Of a DNA stretch of 64,000 nt, positions 48,558-57,493 are shown one piece after another. The position numbers were made by a program, and so were the translations under genes. The stretch is from Gammaproteobacteria bacterium. GTDB lineage: Bacteria > Pseudomonadota > Gammaproteobacteria > Pseudomonadales > Halieaceae. The notes beneath the pieces are model-generated. The model searched no databases and had not been told where the DNA came from. It worked only from the letters and a program-made list of their open reading frames with translations. The stretch's first letter is position 1. The number at the start of each line of letters is the position of its first letter. The DNA lies in contig JAHEKX010000014.1 of NCBI GenBank assembly GCA_024644535.1, forward strand, positions 1 through 64,000, written 5' to 3'.

Positions 48558-50428
48558 TAATTCAACCTCGCCTTAATAGAGTCTGAAATGACCTGTGCAT
48601 CAAACGTTTTACACAAAGCTTGCACTACTGGATCGCCGTAAATTGCCTCGGTTGCAACACGCAAACGCTGCTCATCGCGCTGCTGCAGCCACTTAGCGGG
48701 GGTTTGCCCTGCCTCACCCAACTGCACGATGATCTTACGCTCAACACCTTCTGCTTGGTTCAAGGCTGCCTCAAACTTGGCCACATGGGTGTCGTTAAAC
48801 AGCGATGCATTAGTCTCGTCCAGCCGAAACTCAGCCTCGGTTGGCGTAACCTTAAGACACTCACAATGCGACACAACATTATACAAGATGCCACTTAACC
48901 CCAAATTCACAAATTCTAATGGCCAGGTTTCCGCTACTAACTGAAAAGGCGCCTCGACGGATTCGAGGGGCACTTCCGCTTCAGACTTTTTTGCATTGGA
49001 GTCCTCATGAATAGCTGGTACCAAGGACGATTCCTGCTGGGCGCTTGGTTCCACCGGCGCACCTGCAAAAACACCGCGATCATCTGCTACGGCCGCCTCT
49101 TCCCAGGGTGACGTCAAGTCTTGCTGGAGGGTCTCGGGTTCTGTATCCCAGGGGGCAGACGCTGAAGAAGCTTCGGAAAGGTCAGCGACGTCATTTCGCT
49201 CATGGCTTTCTGTTGGGTAAGTTGGTGCCGCACTGTCCTGCCCGGGTGCCGGCTGTGGGGCATGGTCAGTAACCGTGGAGACACCTGAATCGACACTTGC
49301 TACAGACGACACATCAAAGTTTATGGGGTCACTGCTAAACGCCATTGCTGGACGGAAAGCCATTAAGCGTAACAACAACATTTCAAGTGCGGCCTTGGGA
49401 TCGCTACTGCTGACCACTTCCAGCCGCCCCGTGGCTAGCATTTGATAAAATAACTGTACGTCTTCCGGCGCCATAGCCTGTGCCAGAGCGCGCAATGCGT
49501 CTTCGTCCAGAGCGGCATGAAGAACCGTGCCAGGCACCCACTGTGCCAAGGCTATTTGGTGCAGCCACTGCTGCAGCATGTCGACAACTTTGCCAAAATC
49601 AGCCCCATGCTCTGCCAGCAGCGCAACCGCATCTAACATGTCCTTTGCCTGGCCTTGCTGCACAGCTCGCAACACAGGCAAAACATTACCGCTGGCGATA
49701 CTTCCCAGCATTGAACTGACATCCGCTGACCTAACTTGACCACCACCAAACGCAATAGCCTGATCGGTCAAACTGAGGGCGTCGCGCATACTGCCTTCAG
49801 CAGCACGCCCCAGTTCGGCCAATGCCGCGGGCTCTGCTTGGATCATTTCACGTTCCAATACGTGGGCCAGGTAATGACTAATGCGATCGGGGCTGAGATT
49901 CTTAAGGTGAAACTGCAGGCAACGGGACAAAATCGTCGCTGGAAGCTTTTGCGGGTCGGTGGTCGCTAATAAAAACTTCGCGTGCTTTGGAGGTTCTTCT
50001 AGAGTTTTTAGCAACGCGTTAAAACTGTGCGAAGACAGCATGTGGACTTCGTCGATCAGGTAGATTTTGTAGCGTGAGCGCGAAGGTGCATATTGCACGT
50101 TATCGAGCAGCTCACGAGTGTCTTCGACTTTGGTTCGAGAAGCCGCGTCGACCTCAATCAGATCGACGCTACGCCCTTCTGTTATTTCTTGGCAGGCACT
50201 GCATACACCACAAGGCTCGGAGCTGACACCTTGATCGCAGTTAAAGCACTTTGCCAAAACACGAGCTACAGTGGTTTTACCTACGCCTCGGGTTCCGGTA
50301 AACAGGTATGCATGGTGCAGCCTGTTGTGATCTAGGGCATTGATCAGCGCTTTCAAGACGTGCTCTTGCCCGACCATCTCTCGGAAGATTTGGGGGCGAT
50401 ATTTACGCGCTAGAACCGTGTACGCCAT
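48557..50428 (-). CDS. dnaX: DNA polymerase III subunit tau (and probably gamma)
   Basis: DnaX is the ATPase of the clamp loader; tau also binds polymerase and helicase. The 623-residue protein has Walker [10 protein letters not shown] (about 45-53), a Cys4 zinc module ([19 protein letters not shown]), and DEVHMLS as Walker B. Sensor 1 is [15 protein letters not shown], followed by domain III and a low-complexity linker (about 365-490). At codons 480-481 the mRNA contains A AAA AAG in the same phase as the E. coli dnaX slip site. A -1 shift would stop after KKV, giving a 482-residue gamma. Upstream GAGGA and a downstream hairpin fit the known stimulators. The tau C-terminal domain ends near 610. 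Confidence 0.96.
   Translation of the reverse strand: MAYTVLARKYRPQIFREMVGQEHVLKALINALDHNRLHHAYLFTGTRGVGKTTVARVLAKCFNCDQGVSSEPCGVCSACQEITEGRSVDLIEVDAASRTKVEDTRELLDNVQYAPSRSRYKIYLIDEVHMLSSHSFNALLKTLEEPPKHAKFLLATTDPQKLPATILSRCLQFHLKNLSPDRISHYLAHVLEREMIQAEPAALAELGRAAEGSMRDALSLTDQAIAFGGGQVRSADVSSMLGSIASGNVLPVLRAVQQGQAKDMLDAVALLAEHGADFGKVVDMLQQWLHQIALAQWVPGTVLHAALDEDALRALAQAMAPEDVQLFYQMLATGRLEVVSSSDPKAALEMLLLRLMAFRPAMAFSSDPINFDVSSVASVDSGVSTVTDHAPQPAPGQDSAAPTYPTESHERNDVADLSEASSASAPWDTEPETLQQDLTSPWEEAAVADDRGVFAGAPVEPSAQQESSLVPAIHEDSNAKKSEAEVPLESVEAPFQLVAETWPLEFVNLGLSGILYNVVSHCECLKVTPTEAEFRLDETNASLFNDTHVAKFEAALNQAEGVERKIIVQLGEAGQTPAKWLQQRDEQRLRVATEAIYGDPVVQALCKTFDAQVISDSIKARLN
48949..49006 (-). promoter_or_regulatory. 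Candidate programmed -1 frameshift signal in dnaX
   Basis: The slippery heptamer A AAA AAG occupies 48986-48992 on the minus strand, read in frame as GCA AAA AAG. GAGGA (49002-49006) lies nine bases upstream. The hairpin CCTCGA-ATCCG-TCGAGG (48952-48968), extended by a mismatch and two pairs to 48949-48971, lies downstream. In the -1 frame the next codons are GTC TGA. Confidence 0.65.
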
Positions 50429-50495
50429 GAAATTAAACCTGCAACAATATCAGCGGCTAAGCATACACTAACAAGGCATAAAGACGAAATTGGAG

Positions 50496-50603
<108 letters not shown>

Positions 50604-50675
50604 CATAACAACCCTATCTCTAGGGCGCGTCATACTGTCAGAATTCTTTATTCCTTGCAAGCCAAGCCGCGTGAA

Positions 50676-50704
50676 TTGACTTTTAAGTAAGACTCTCTTA
50701 CATT
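50676..50704 (+). promoter_or_regulatory. Promoter of the RND efflux operon
   Basis: TTGACT (50676-50681), 17 bases, then TACATT (50699-50704). The first TetR-type palindrome overlaps the spacer and the start of the -10, and the second lies just downstream, so bound repressor should block polymerase. Confidence 0.65.
50687..50701. promoter_or_regulatory. TetR-type operator 1 (GTAAGA-N3-TCTTAC)
   Basis: A perfect 6-bp inverted repeat GTAAGA/TCTTAC with a 3-base spacer CTC. It repeats 20 bases later with the same arms and a different spacer, which argues strongly for a protein-binding site. The TetR gene at the end of the operon is the likely binder. Confidence 0.8.
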
Positions 50705-50706
50705 AT

Positions 50707-50721
50707 GTAAGAACCTCTTAC
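50707..50721. promoter_or_regulatory. TetR-type operator 2 (GTAAGA-N3-TCTTAC)
   Basis: The second copy of the palindrome, spacer ACC, lies 20 bases after operator 1 (centre to centre) and 15 bases before the ATG of the fusion-protein gene. Two helical turns between centres would put two dimers on the same DNA face. Confidence 0.8.
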
Positions 50722-50736
50722 TTTGAGCCCGATATC

Positions 50737-51855
50737 ATGCCTCTGCCTCGCCCACTTATTAGCATTATTGCACTTGCTGTTGCCGGCGGTGCCGCAACCT
50801 TACTTATGGGTGTTTTATACATCGAAAAACCCTCCGACATTCCTATCGATGCAGACCGCGCGCTCGATGCAGAAGTAACACGTTTTATCGAGCAAGCGAG
50901 TTATCAAAAAACGGTAAATTTTGCGGGTATTGTTGCAGCCACAGAGGACACACGCCTTGCCTTCGAAATTCCAGGCACCTTAGTTTCACTGAGCCTCCGT
51001 GTCGGGGACGAAGCGCCACTAGGCAAGGTCGTCGCGCAACTAGACACGCGCTCGATGATAGCGAATCAAACAGCTGTAGCGGCTCGTCTCCAGCAGGAAA
51101 AAGCGCAAGTGGAACTTGCAAGCTTACAATTTCAGCGCATTCAAGACTTGTTTAGTAAAGGCGCTGTATCTCAAGGGCAATTCGACGAAGCTCGATTGGG
51201 ACTAGATAGCGCTAAAGCCGCCGCGAACGCTCTGCAAGCCGAGCTATCGGCAATTGCTGTTGCACTCAGCAAAAGCAGTCTAGAACTTCCGTTCGACGCC
51301 ACGGTCAACACGCGACATGCCAGTGTTGGAGACGTTGTCGCTGCTGGATCCCCTATTTACGACATTACGAGCACTGAAGGACGTGAGGCTATTATAGGAG
51401 TACCTGCAAAGGTGGCCAGCCAGTTCGCGACCGGCCAGGCGACAACAGTGTATATCAATGAGCAAGCGATTCCCGGGCGTATCTTAGGTATCAGCAATAA
51501 ACTGGACCTTCGTACTCGCACCCAAACGCTTCGTATCTCACTGCCGGACAATAGCACGGCAACACCGGGGCAAGTCGCCATTTTACACCATGAACTTAAC
51601 ATTCAAGATGCCGGTGGCTGGTTACCGATGGCGGCTTTGACCGAGGGTGGCAGAGGACTTTGGACCACCTTGGTGGCGAGGACCAACCAAGATGGCAAAA
51701 CTATTACGGAGCGCGCTGTGCTCGAGATCATCGATTTTTCTGATGACCGCGTCTACGTCCGAGGGTCACTAAAAAATGGGGACAAAGTCATCGCCAGTGG
51801 CACGCATCGTTTGGTACCTGGCATGGCCATTAACCCGGTAGAGACTGCCCAATGA
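50737..51855 (+). CDS. RND efflux periplasmic adaptor (membrane fusion protein)
   Basis: A 372-residue HlyD/AcrA-type adaptor. It has an N-terminal membrane anchor or signal (about 5-27: LISIIALAVAGGAATLLMGV), a lipoyl domain split by an alpha-hairpin (ARLQQEKAQVELASLQFQRI, then SKGAVSQGQFDEARLGLD), and then beta-barrel and membrane-proximal domains. It links an RND pump to an outer-membrane channel. No lipobox Cys is seen. The stop overlaps the permease start by four bases. No outer-membrane factor is encoded here, so the pump likely borrows one such as TolC. Confidence 0.92.
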   Translation: MPLPRPLISIIALAVAGGAATLLMGVLYIEKPSDIPIDADRALDAEVTRFIEQASYQKTVNFAGIVAATEDTRLAFEIPGTLVSLSLRVGDEAPLGKVVAQLDTRSMIANQTAVAARLQQEKAQVELASLQFQRIQDLFSKGAVSQGQFDEARLGLDSAKAAANALQAELSAIAVALSKSSLELPFDATVNTRHASVGDVVAAGSPIYDITSTEGREAIIGVPAKVASQFATGQATTVYINEQAIPGRILGISNKLDLRTRTQTLRISLPDNSTATPGQVAILHHELNIQDAGGWLPMAALTEGGRGLWTTLVARTNQDGKTITERAVLEIIDFSDDRVYVRGSLKNGDKVIASGTHRLVPGMAINPVETAQ

Positions 51856-54800
51856 TTGCACAAAACCTTTACGACAAATCTCGGTACTTGACACTCATTA
51901 TCGTTGTCATCGTTGCTGTTAGTATGAGCGCCTTTCAGCAACTTGGACGCCAAGAAGACCCAACCATGATGAACTTTGTGGCTACGGTCACTACCGTGTT
52001 CCCGGGCGCCACTCCAGATCGAGTCGAAGCATTAGTTACCCGACCCATCGAGGAAGAGCTTAAAAAGATCCCACAGATCAACGAAATAGCATCGATTAGC
52101 AACGCCAATATTTCATCAATCAATATTCGTCTTTCCGATTTTTTGACGAATGAGGAAATGGAAGTTACTTGGGGCGAAATTCGGGATGCTTTAGGCGATG
52201 CGAGCCTGCTATTTCCCGAGGGCGTAGGCAATCCAATTTTTGATGATGACCGCTTAATTGCCTACACCGTAATTGTGGCCATGAGTGCCAAAGACAGCCA
52301 AAAAATTCCGATGGGGGTACTCACCCGAGCCGCAGAGAATTTTGCCGATTTTGCCCGTAACTATAGCGGTACAAGTCTGGTAGACATTTACGGTGAAGCC
52401 AACGAGGAGGTTCTGGTTGCCGTCGACCAAACTCAATTAGTTTTGCGTGGCCTTACCTTGGGTCAAGTCATTAATGCCATCAACAAAGCTGACTCAAAAC
52501 GCCCTGCTGGTCAGACCCAAGGCGACTCTAACAATTTGCTAGTGGAACTTCAGGGGCAATTTGATACCGCCTCTGAACTCGGGCAAATTGTGCTGCAAAC
52601 AAACCCGCAAGGCAGTGTTACCCGTTTAAGCGACGTAGCGTCAATTCAGAAAGTAGAACGAAAACCAGCTTCAGGTTACGTCCTGACCGATGGGCGACGT
52701 GGTATTTTGGTTGGTATCGCCATGAAGTCGGGCTTACAAGTCGATCAGTGGACTAAAAAGTTTGAACAAGCAATCTGGGAGTATCAGCGCACTTTAGCAC
52801 CAGAGCTAAAATTCGAAATCTCCTATAACCAAGGTAGCTACAGTGAGGAGCGGCTCGCCAGCGTTTTTTACAACTTAGCGATGGGTATCAGCCTTGTTAT
52901 TGGCGTGCTCTTCCTGACGTTAGGATGGCGCGCAGCTATTGTAGTCTCCATCATTTTACCGCTCTGCGCGCTTACCTCCTTGACTGTTATGCAGATGATT
53001 GGCATGCCATTGCACCAAATGTCGATTACGGGACTTATTGTAGCGCTAGGACTCTTGGTAGATGGCTCGATCGTCATGACCGACGAAATCCGCAAGCGCC
53101 TTCAGTCGGGTGTCTCGCGGCGTGAAGCAATAGAGCTAAGCGTCAACCGCATGTTTATTCCATTGTTAAGCTCGACGGTAACCACCGTATTAACCTTCCT
53201 ACCGCTGGCACTCTTGCCCGGCCCCGCGGGCTCATTCATGGGCTCAATCGCGACCTCAGTGATTATTATGCTGGTGACATCATTATTTTTGGCCCTAGCT
53301 CTGACCCCCGTCCTCGCTGCAAGACTATTACCTGATGGCGACAGCACCGGCTTCATGCAGCAAGGCGTAACCATAAAATGGATTAGCCGCAGTCTGGAGA
53401 GTTCATTAGATGCCGCATTGTCCTATCCCAAGACGGCGATTATTTGCGCTTTAATGCTTCCCGTCGTAGGCGTCTTAGCCTTCCCTACGTTGACCGCGCA
53501 ATTTTTTCCGGGCACCGATCGCGACCAACTCTATATTCAAGTCAAGCTACCCAATGGACGGTCAATTGATGAAACCTTAGCCACAGCCAAGGCTATGGAT
53601 AATTTTGTGCGTCAACACCCCCAAGTACGACGCATAGACTGGACAGTCGGCGAAAGCGCTCCGCCATTTTACTACAACATGTATCGTAAAATGGACGGTG
53701 TTTCGACCTGGGCTGAAGCTTTAGTCCTAACCAAAGATGCCAAACAAACCGATGCCGCCATTCGTGAATTACAAATACAGCTCGACCATGCTTTTCCACA
53801 GGCTCGGTCGGTGGTTCGAGGCATTGATCAAGGCCCGCCCGTTGCCGCGCCTCTAGAAGTCGAAATTTATGGCCCCGACCTGACCACCCTGCGCGAATAC
53901 GGCAATTTGTTCAGAGAACGTATGGCCCGAATTCCAGCGGTAACGCATACCAATGCGTCGATCTTAGGTGCTCCACCTAAAATGGAATTACAGGTGAACG
54001 AAGAGGCTCTGAAATACACAGGCTTCGACGTAGCCAGCCTTGCCGCTAACGTGGCGGCTGCTTTGTCTGGTTCAATCGGTGGCGAAATCCTCGAAGGCAC
54101 TCAGCGACTGCCTATTCGCGTGCGACTCGCGTCAGAAAACTGGACGGGCAGTGATGCTCTAACCCATTTACAAGCGCCCTCTGGAGTCGCCACAAATGGG
54201 AACTATATTCCCATAAGCGCAGTCAGCGACTTCAAACTTGTACCGAGCTACAGTCCCATTACACGTCAAGATGGAGAGCGTCTAAACACCGTCCAAGGCT
54301 ATTTGGTGCGTGGCATTTTGCCAGAGGAGGCGCTTAAAGAGCTACAAACGGATTTAGAAAAAGACCCAATACGGCTGCCGCCTGGTTACGTCATCAAGTT
54401 TGGTGGCGACGCCAACGAACGCGCAGAGGTCGCAGGTTATATCATGGCCCCGCTAGGACTGATCATGGCAGCTTTGCTAGCCACTATGCTACTGACGTTC
54501 AACTCCTGGCGTTTAACTGCGGTAGGTTTTTTGGTTTGTTTTTGCTCTATGACACTCAGCTTGCTGGCGATCGAAATATTCAGCTACCCTTTTGGCCTGC
54601 AAGCTTTGATCGGGGTTATAGGCTCGATTGGTGTTTCGATCAACGCCGCAATCATAATTATCACCGCACTTCAACTTGATCCGAGTGCCGCAAGCGGCGA
54701 AGTAAGAAGCATGCGTAATGTGGTCATGGACTCGAGTCGACACATCGTCTCGACCACCATCACCACCTTCGGAGGCTTTTTGCCGCTAATTTTGGAAGGC

Positions 54801-54953
54801 GGACAATTCTGGCCACCCTTTGCCATGGCCATCGCGGGTGGTGTTCTGTTGTCGACCCTAATTAGCTTTTACCTGGTGCCGCCTGCGTTCTTACTAGTGG
54901 CGAGAACAGCGAAACAACCTGCTCCCGCGAACCTTTTAAAAGCGAGTGCGTAA
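51852..54953 (+). CDS. RND efflux permease
   Basis: A 1033-residue inner-membrane pump of the AcrB/HAE1-like superfamily, driven by the proton gradient. It has twelve helices in two repeats and two large periplasmic loops. N-terminal signatures are QEDPTMMNFVATVTTVFPGA and EELKKIPQINEIASIS. In helix 4 the sequence is LGLLVDGSIVMTDEI: Asp404 is retained, but the second Asp of the AcrB pair is Gly405. Single-Asp pumps exist in other RND groups, so it may still work. The substrate is not predictable. The gene lies between the adaptor and a TetR regulator and is probably controlled by the twin operators. Confidence 0.93.
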   Translation: MIAQNLYDKSRYLTLIIVVIVAVSMSAFQQLGRQEDPTMMNFVATVTTVFPGATPDRVEALVTRPIEEELKKIPQINEIASISNANISSINIRLSDFLTNEEMEVTWGEIRDALGDASLLFPEGVGNPIFDDDRLIAYTVIVAMSAKDSQKIPMGVLTRAAENFADFARNYSGTSLVDIYGEANEEVLVAVDQTQLVLRGLTLGQVINAINKADSKRPAGQTQGDSNNLLVELQGQFDTASELGQIVLQTNPQGSVTRLSDVASIQKVERKPASGYVLTDGRRGILVGIAMKSGLQVDQWTKKFEQAIWEYQRTLAPELKFEISYNQGSYSEERLASVFYNLAMGISLVIGVLFLTLGWRAAIVVSIILPLCALTSLTVMQMIGMPLHQMSITGLIVALGLLVDGSIVMTDEIRKRLQSGVSRREAIELSVNRMFIPLLSSTVTTVLTFLPLALLPGPAGSFMGSIATSVIIMLVTSLFLALALTPVLAARLLPDGDSTGFMQQGVTIKWISRSLESSLDAALSYPKTAIICALMLPVVGVLAFPTLTAQFFPGTDRDQLYIQVKLPNGRSIDETLATAKAMDNFVRQHPQVRRIDWTVGESAPPFYYNMYRKMDGVSTWAEALVLTKDAKQTDAAIRELQIQLDHAFPQARSVVRGIDQGPPVAAPLEVEIYGPDLTTLREYGNLFRERMARIPAVTHTNASILGAPPKMELQVNEEALKYTGFDVASLAANVAAALSGSIGGEILEGTQRLPIRVRLASENWTGSDALTHLQAPSGVATNGNYIPISAVSDFKLVPSYSPITRQDGERLNTVQGYLVRGILPEEALKELQTDLEKDPIRLPPGYVIKFGGDANERAEVAGYIMAPLGLIMAALLATMLLTFNSWRLTAVGFLVCFCSMTLSLLAIEIFSYPFGLQALIGVIGSIGVSINAAIIIITALQLDPSAASGEVRSMRNVVMDSSRHIVSTTITTFGGFLPLILEGGQFWPPFAMAIAGGVLLSTLISFYLVPPAFLLVARTAKQPAPANLLKASA

Positions 54954-54955
54954 CA

Positions 54956-55585
54956 GTGGCTAACACAGTAGCGAACAATTCCTACCACCACGGCGACTTG
55001 AAAAACACTCTGATACTTGCGGCCGCCGAGCTTATCGAAGAGCGCGGCAGCATAGATTTTACGATGTCGGAAGCGGCTCGCAGAGCAGGTGTAAGCTCTG
55101 GCGCCCCCTACCGGCACTTTAAAGACAAAGAGGATCTTCTTGCACGTGTTGCAGAACTAGGGTTCATAGGCCTTCACGCAGCTGTTAATAGCGCCATCGA
55201 GCGTCTGCCGTGCGGTAGCATAGACCGCATTATTAGCTCTGGACACGCCTACATGCGCTATGTCACCGAAAAAGCGGCATTTTATGACTTAATGTGGGGC
55301 GAAGTGTTAATCGATACTTTGGAGAATGCACAGCTTACGACCTTGGGCGCTTTTAACGAGCTGGTAGACTTGGTTGATGACTGGTTAAAATCAGAGAACC
55401 TTAATACCGACCCGCGTGAGCTCGCAGTCAAATTGATGTCTATGGGGCATGGCTTAGTGAGCTTGAAGATGACCAAACGTCTGAATCGTTTGGCACCCAA
55501 TTTGTGCATTTTTCAGTGCCTTACCGCCAGCACCCATACGTTTTTACAGGGTATTAAAGACGAGCAGACCAATCGCCAGCGCTAG
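54956..55585 (+). CDS. TetR-family repressor of the RND operon
   Basis: A 209-residue regulator starting at GTG, two bases after the permease stop. The HTH is SYHHGDLKNTLILAAAELI, then FTMSEAARRAGVSSGAPYRH and FKDKEDLLARVAE (about 8-65). The C-terminal ligand domain resembles the WHG/TetR_C_13 type. Being last in the operon behind promoter palindromes, it should bind them and repress its own operon until a pump substrate or metabolite binds. The inducer is unknown. Confidence 0.9.
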   Translation: MANTVANNSYHHGDLKNTLILAAAELIEERGSIDFTMSEAARRAGVSSGAPYRHFKDKEDLLARVAELGFIGLHAAVNSAIERLPCGSIDRIISSGHAYMRYVTEKAAFYDLMWGEVLIDTLENAQLTTLGAFNELVDLVDDWLKSENLNTDPRELAVKLMSMGHGLVSLKMTKRLNRLAPNLCIFQCLTASTHTFLQGIKDEQTNRQR

Positions 55586-55598
55586 CCTGCTCGACTTT

Positions 55599-55919
55599 TT
55601 ACATTTGATATTCTGGGACGTTAACAACCATACCGTCCAGTGCCTCGGTAACTTGCACTTGACAGCTCAAGCGAGAGTTCGCCTCCCGATCCGGACGCAT
55701 GCTTAACATGGCATCCTCGAGTTCGTCTTGAGGCGACAATTTTTCAACAAAGGCTTCACTAATAAACACGTGACACGTACCGCAGGCACAACCACCACCA
55801 CAATCTGCATCGATACCATCAACGCCTTTAGAGATGGCATTCTCCATTAATGATCGCCCCTCTTCCGCATCGATCGTTATTTCGTCGCCATTATGCTGAA
55901 TAAAGGTAATGCTAACCAT
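55599..55919 (-). CDS. [2Fe-2S] ferredoxin, adrenodoxin type
   Basis: From the ATG at 55919, with GAGGAG seven bases upstream, the protein has 106 residues. It shows the adrenodoxin/putidaredoxin cluster pattern with Cys40, Cys46, Cys49 and Cys86 (DADCGGGCACGTCHVF and SRLSCQ) and ends with VPEYQM. Such ferredoxins pass electrons from a reductase to a cytochrome P450 or to other oxygenases. No P450 or reductase is encoded in this window. It is transcribed divergently from an AraC regulator that may control it. Confidence 0.93.
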   Translation of the reverse strand: MVSITFIQHNGDEITIDAEEGRSLMENAISKGVDGIDADCGGGCACGTCHVFISEAFVEKLSPQDELEDAMLSMRPDREANSRLSCQVQVTEALDGMVVNVPEYQM

Positions 55920-55961
55920 AGTGTGCTCCTCGTGTTTTACCGTCATTGTAACCAATAGAGC

Positions 55962-55990
55962 ATTATAAAGGCGGTCTTATTTTGACACAA
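55962..55990 (-). promoter_or_regulatory. Promoter of the ferredoxin gene
   Basis: On the minus strand TTGTGT (55985-55990), 17 bases, then TATAAT (55962-55967), about 43 bases before the ferredoxin ATG. The divergent AraC gene starts 48 bases away on the other side, so the regulator could act on both. Confidence 0.5.
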
Positions 55991-56037
55991 TGCGTATTTT
56001 TTAGGACACTCTGTGTTTTGGAGTAATCGGTGTAAAC

Positions 56038-57108
56038 ATGAGTCAACGTCGCGAAGATTTCATACCATCGCTGTACACACGAATTACAGCACGCGTTCTT
56101 AATTTACAAGAACGAGACTTACCGCGCTTGCTCGCGGGTTCTGACCTGGACCCGGCGATACTCATGCCGGGTGACGACACATTAATCAGCGCCCAGTCGC
56201 AAATGGTTATTATCGATAACGCGCGGGCCCTGTATGGCAAGCCCGGGTTTGGATTAGTCGCAGGCGGTCAGCTTACCCCTAACACCTTCGGGCCTATCGG
56301 TTATCTAGCACTGAGTAGCCCCACACTGATGCGCGCGATGATGGCTCTACGAGACTTTCTTCCGCTGAGAATTTCTTTTACTCACTTAGATATTTCAGAG
56401 GTAGACAATTACTTGTGCTGTCGACTGAAGATTACCGTTCCTGTCAGCGAAGAAAACAAAATCCACTTAACGGAATGCTTTGCGCTAGTCGTTAAAGCAG
56501 TGGCTGACGCAGTCACGGGTGAAGCTCTGCCCGATTTAAAATTTACGTTTTCCTACGCAGCGCCGATTTATGCAAACAAGTACCATGAAGCCCTTAAGGC
56601 CGAAGTGGAATTCGAGGCTGAAACAGACGCATTCTGGATTCCTTTGCAATACGCCCAGTACAGTAACGTCTCGAGTGACACGCTATCGTATCAGCGCGCC
56701 AGAGATTTGTGCGAGGAGATACTGCAGTCCGCTCCGCGCAAACATCTGACCTTGGCGGATAGGTTACGACAACTTATGCTGTCGCAGCCAGCAGCCACGG
56801 TCAGCGAAGATATGCTGGCCCGCGCCATGTTCACGTCCAAGCGAACCATCGCTCGAAGGCTGGCTGCCGAGAGTACTAGTTACCGTCAGGTACGAGACAG
56901 TACCCTCGCAGAGCTAGCTGCCAGGCACTTGCAAGAAACCAATTTATCCACCGAAGCCATTGCCGCAATTTTGGGCTACAACGATGTAGCAAATTTTCGC
57001 CGGGCCTGCCGACGCTGGTTTGGAATGCCGCCAAGCCAGGTCAGAGCATTACCGTCTGACCCCTTAGCGACCTCAGATTTGCGCCTTAGGGCGTCCAGTG
57101 AGCATTAA
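56038..57108 (+). CDS. AraC-family transcriptional regulator (Arabinose-binding-domain type)
   Basis: A 356-residue regulator. The N-terminal two thirds (about 15-230) match the PF12625-type sensing domain (ITARVLNLQERDLPRLLAGS, then TPNTFGPIGYLALSSPTLM). The C-terminal AraC HTH (about 250-345) contains MFTSKRTIARRLAAESTSY and NLSTEAIAAILGYNDVANFR, then RRWFGMPPSQVRA. Members of this type, such as OruR-like proteins, often control breakdown of lipids, steroids or alkanes. The divergent ferredoxin is the likely target. It overlaps the end of the rhodanese gene by 23 bases on the opposite strand. Confidence 0.9.
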   Translation: MSQRREDFIPSLYTRITARVLNLQERDLPRLLAGSDLDPAILMPGDDTLISAQSQMVIIDNARALYGKPGFGLVAGGQLTPNTFGPIGYLALSSPTLMRAMMALRDFLPLRISFTHLDISEVDNYLCCRLKITVPVSEENKIHLTECFALVVKAVADAVTGEALPDLKFTFSYAAPIYANKYHEALKAEVEFEAETDAFWIPLQYAQYSNVSSDTLSYQRARDLCEEILQSAPRKHLTLADRLRQLMLSQPAATVSEDMLARAMFTSKRTIARRLAAESTSYRQVRDSTLAELAARHLQETNLSTEAIAAILGYNDVANFRRACRRWFGMPPSQVRALPSDPLATSDLRLRASSEH

Positions 57109-57493
57109 CTTTAGCGCCCGGATGAAAGGCGTCTAAATCTGAGTACGCACCGCCATTAACAACAGCGGTGTAGCCATCTGCTTGCAGCATGGACTGTGCG
57201 ATACCCGAGCGGTTACCGCTGCGGCAGTAAACCACAATGGGTGCATTTTTTTCCAACTCTAGCTCATTGACACGCGCCACAATAATTTCGTATGGAATAT
57301 GCAGTGAGCCGTCTAAAGTCCCTGCAGCCACTTCCTCATCGGTGCGAACATCAATCACTAACGAAGGCTGTTCAATTGCAGCCCAAGCCTGTTCTGGAGT
57401 CATAATCGTATCCTTTTTACATCCAGCTAAAAACATCAATGATAGCGCTAGAGCAAGGCCCCGCGCTAGCGTGACAGAACGCTGCGGCATCAT
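57086..57493 (-). CDS. Rhodanese-domain lipoprotein
   Basis: A 135-residue exported protein. The signal ends in lipobox FLAGC (Cys25), so it is lipid-anchored. The single rhodanese domain has LVIDVRTDEE and HIPYEII, with the active-site loop VYCRSGNRSG (Cys90), typical of active periplasmic rhodaneses that bind sulfane sulfur. The first ATG overlaps the HMG-CoA reductase stop as ATGA, so the two are translationally coupled. The functional reason for pairing with HMG-CoA reductase is not evident. Confidence 0.9.
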   Translation of the reverse strand: MMPQRSVTLARGLALALSLMFLAGCKKDTIMTPEQAWAAIEQPSLVIDVRTDEEVAAGTLDGSLHIPYEIIVARVNELELEKNAPIVVYCRSGNRSGIAQSMLQADGYTAVVNGGAYSDLDAFHPGAKVNAHWTP

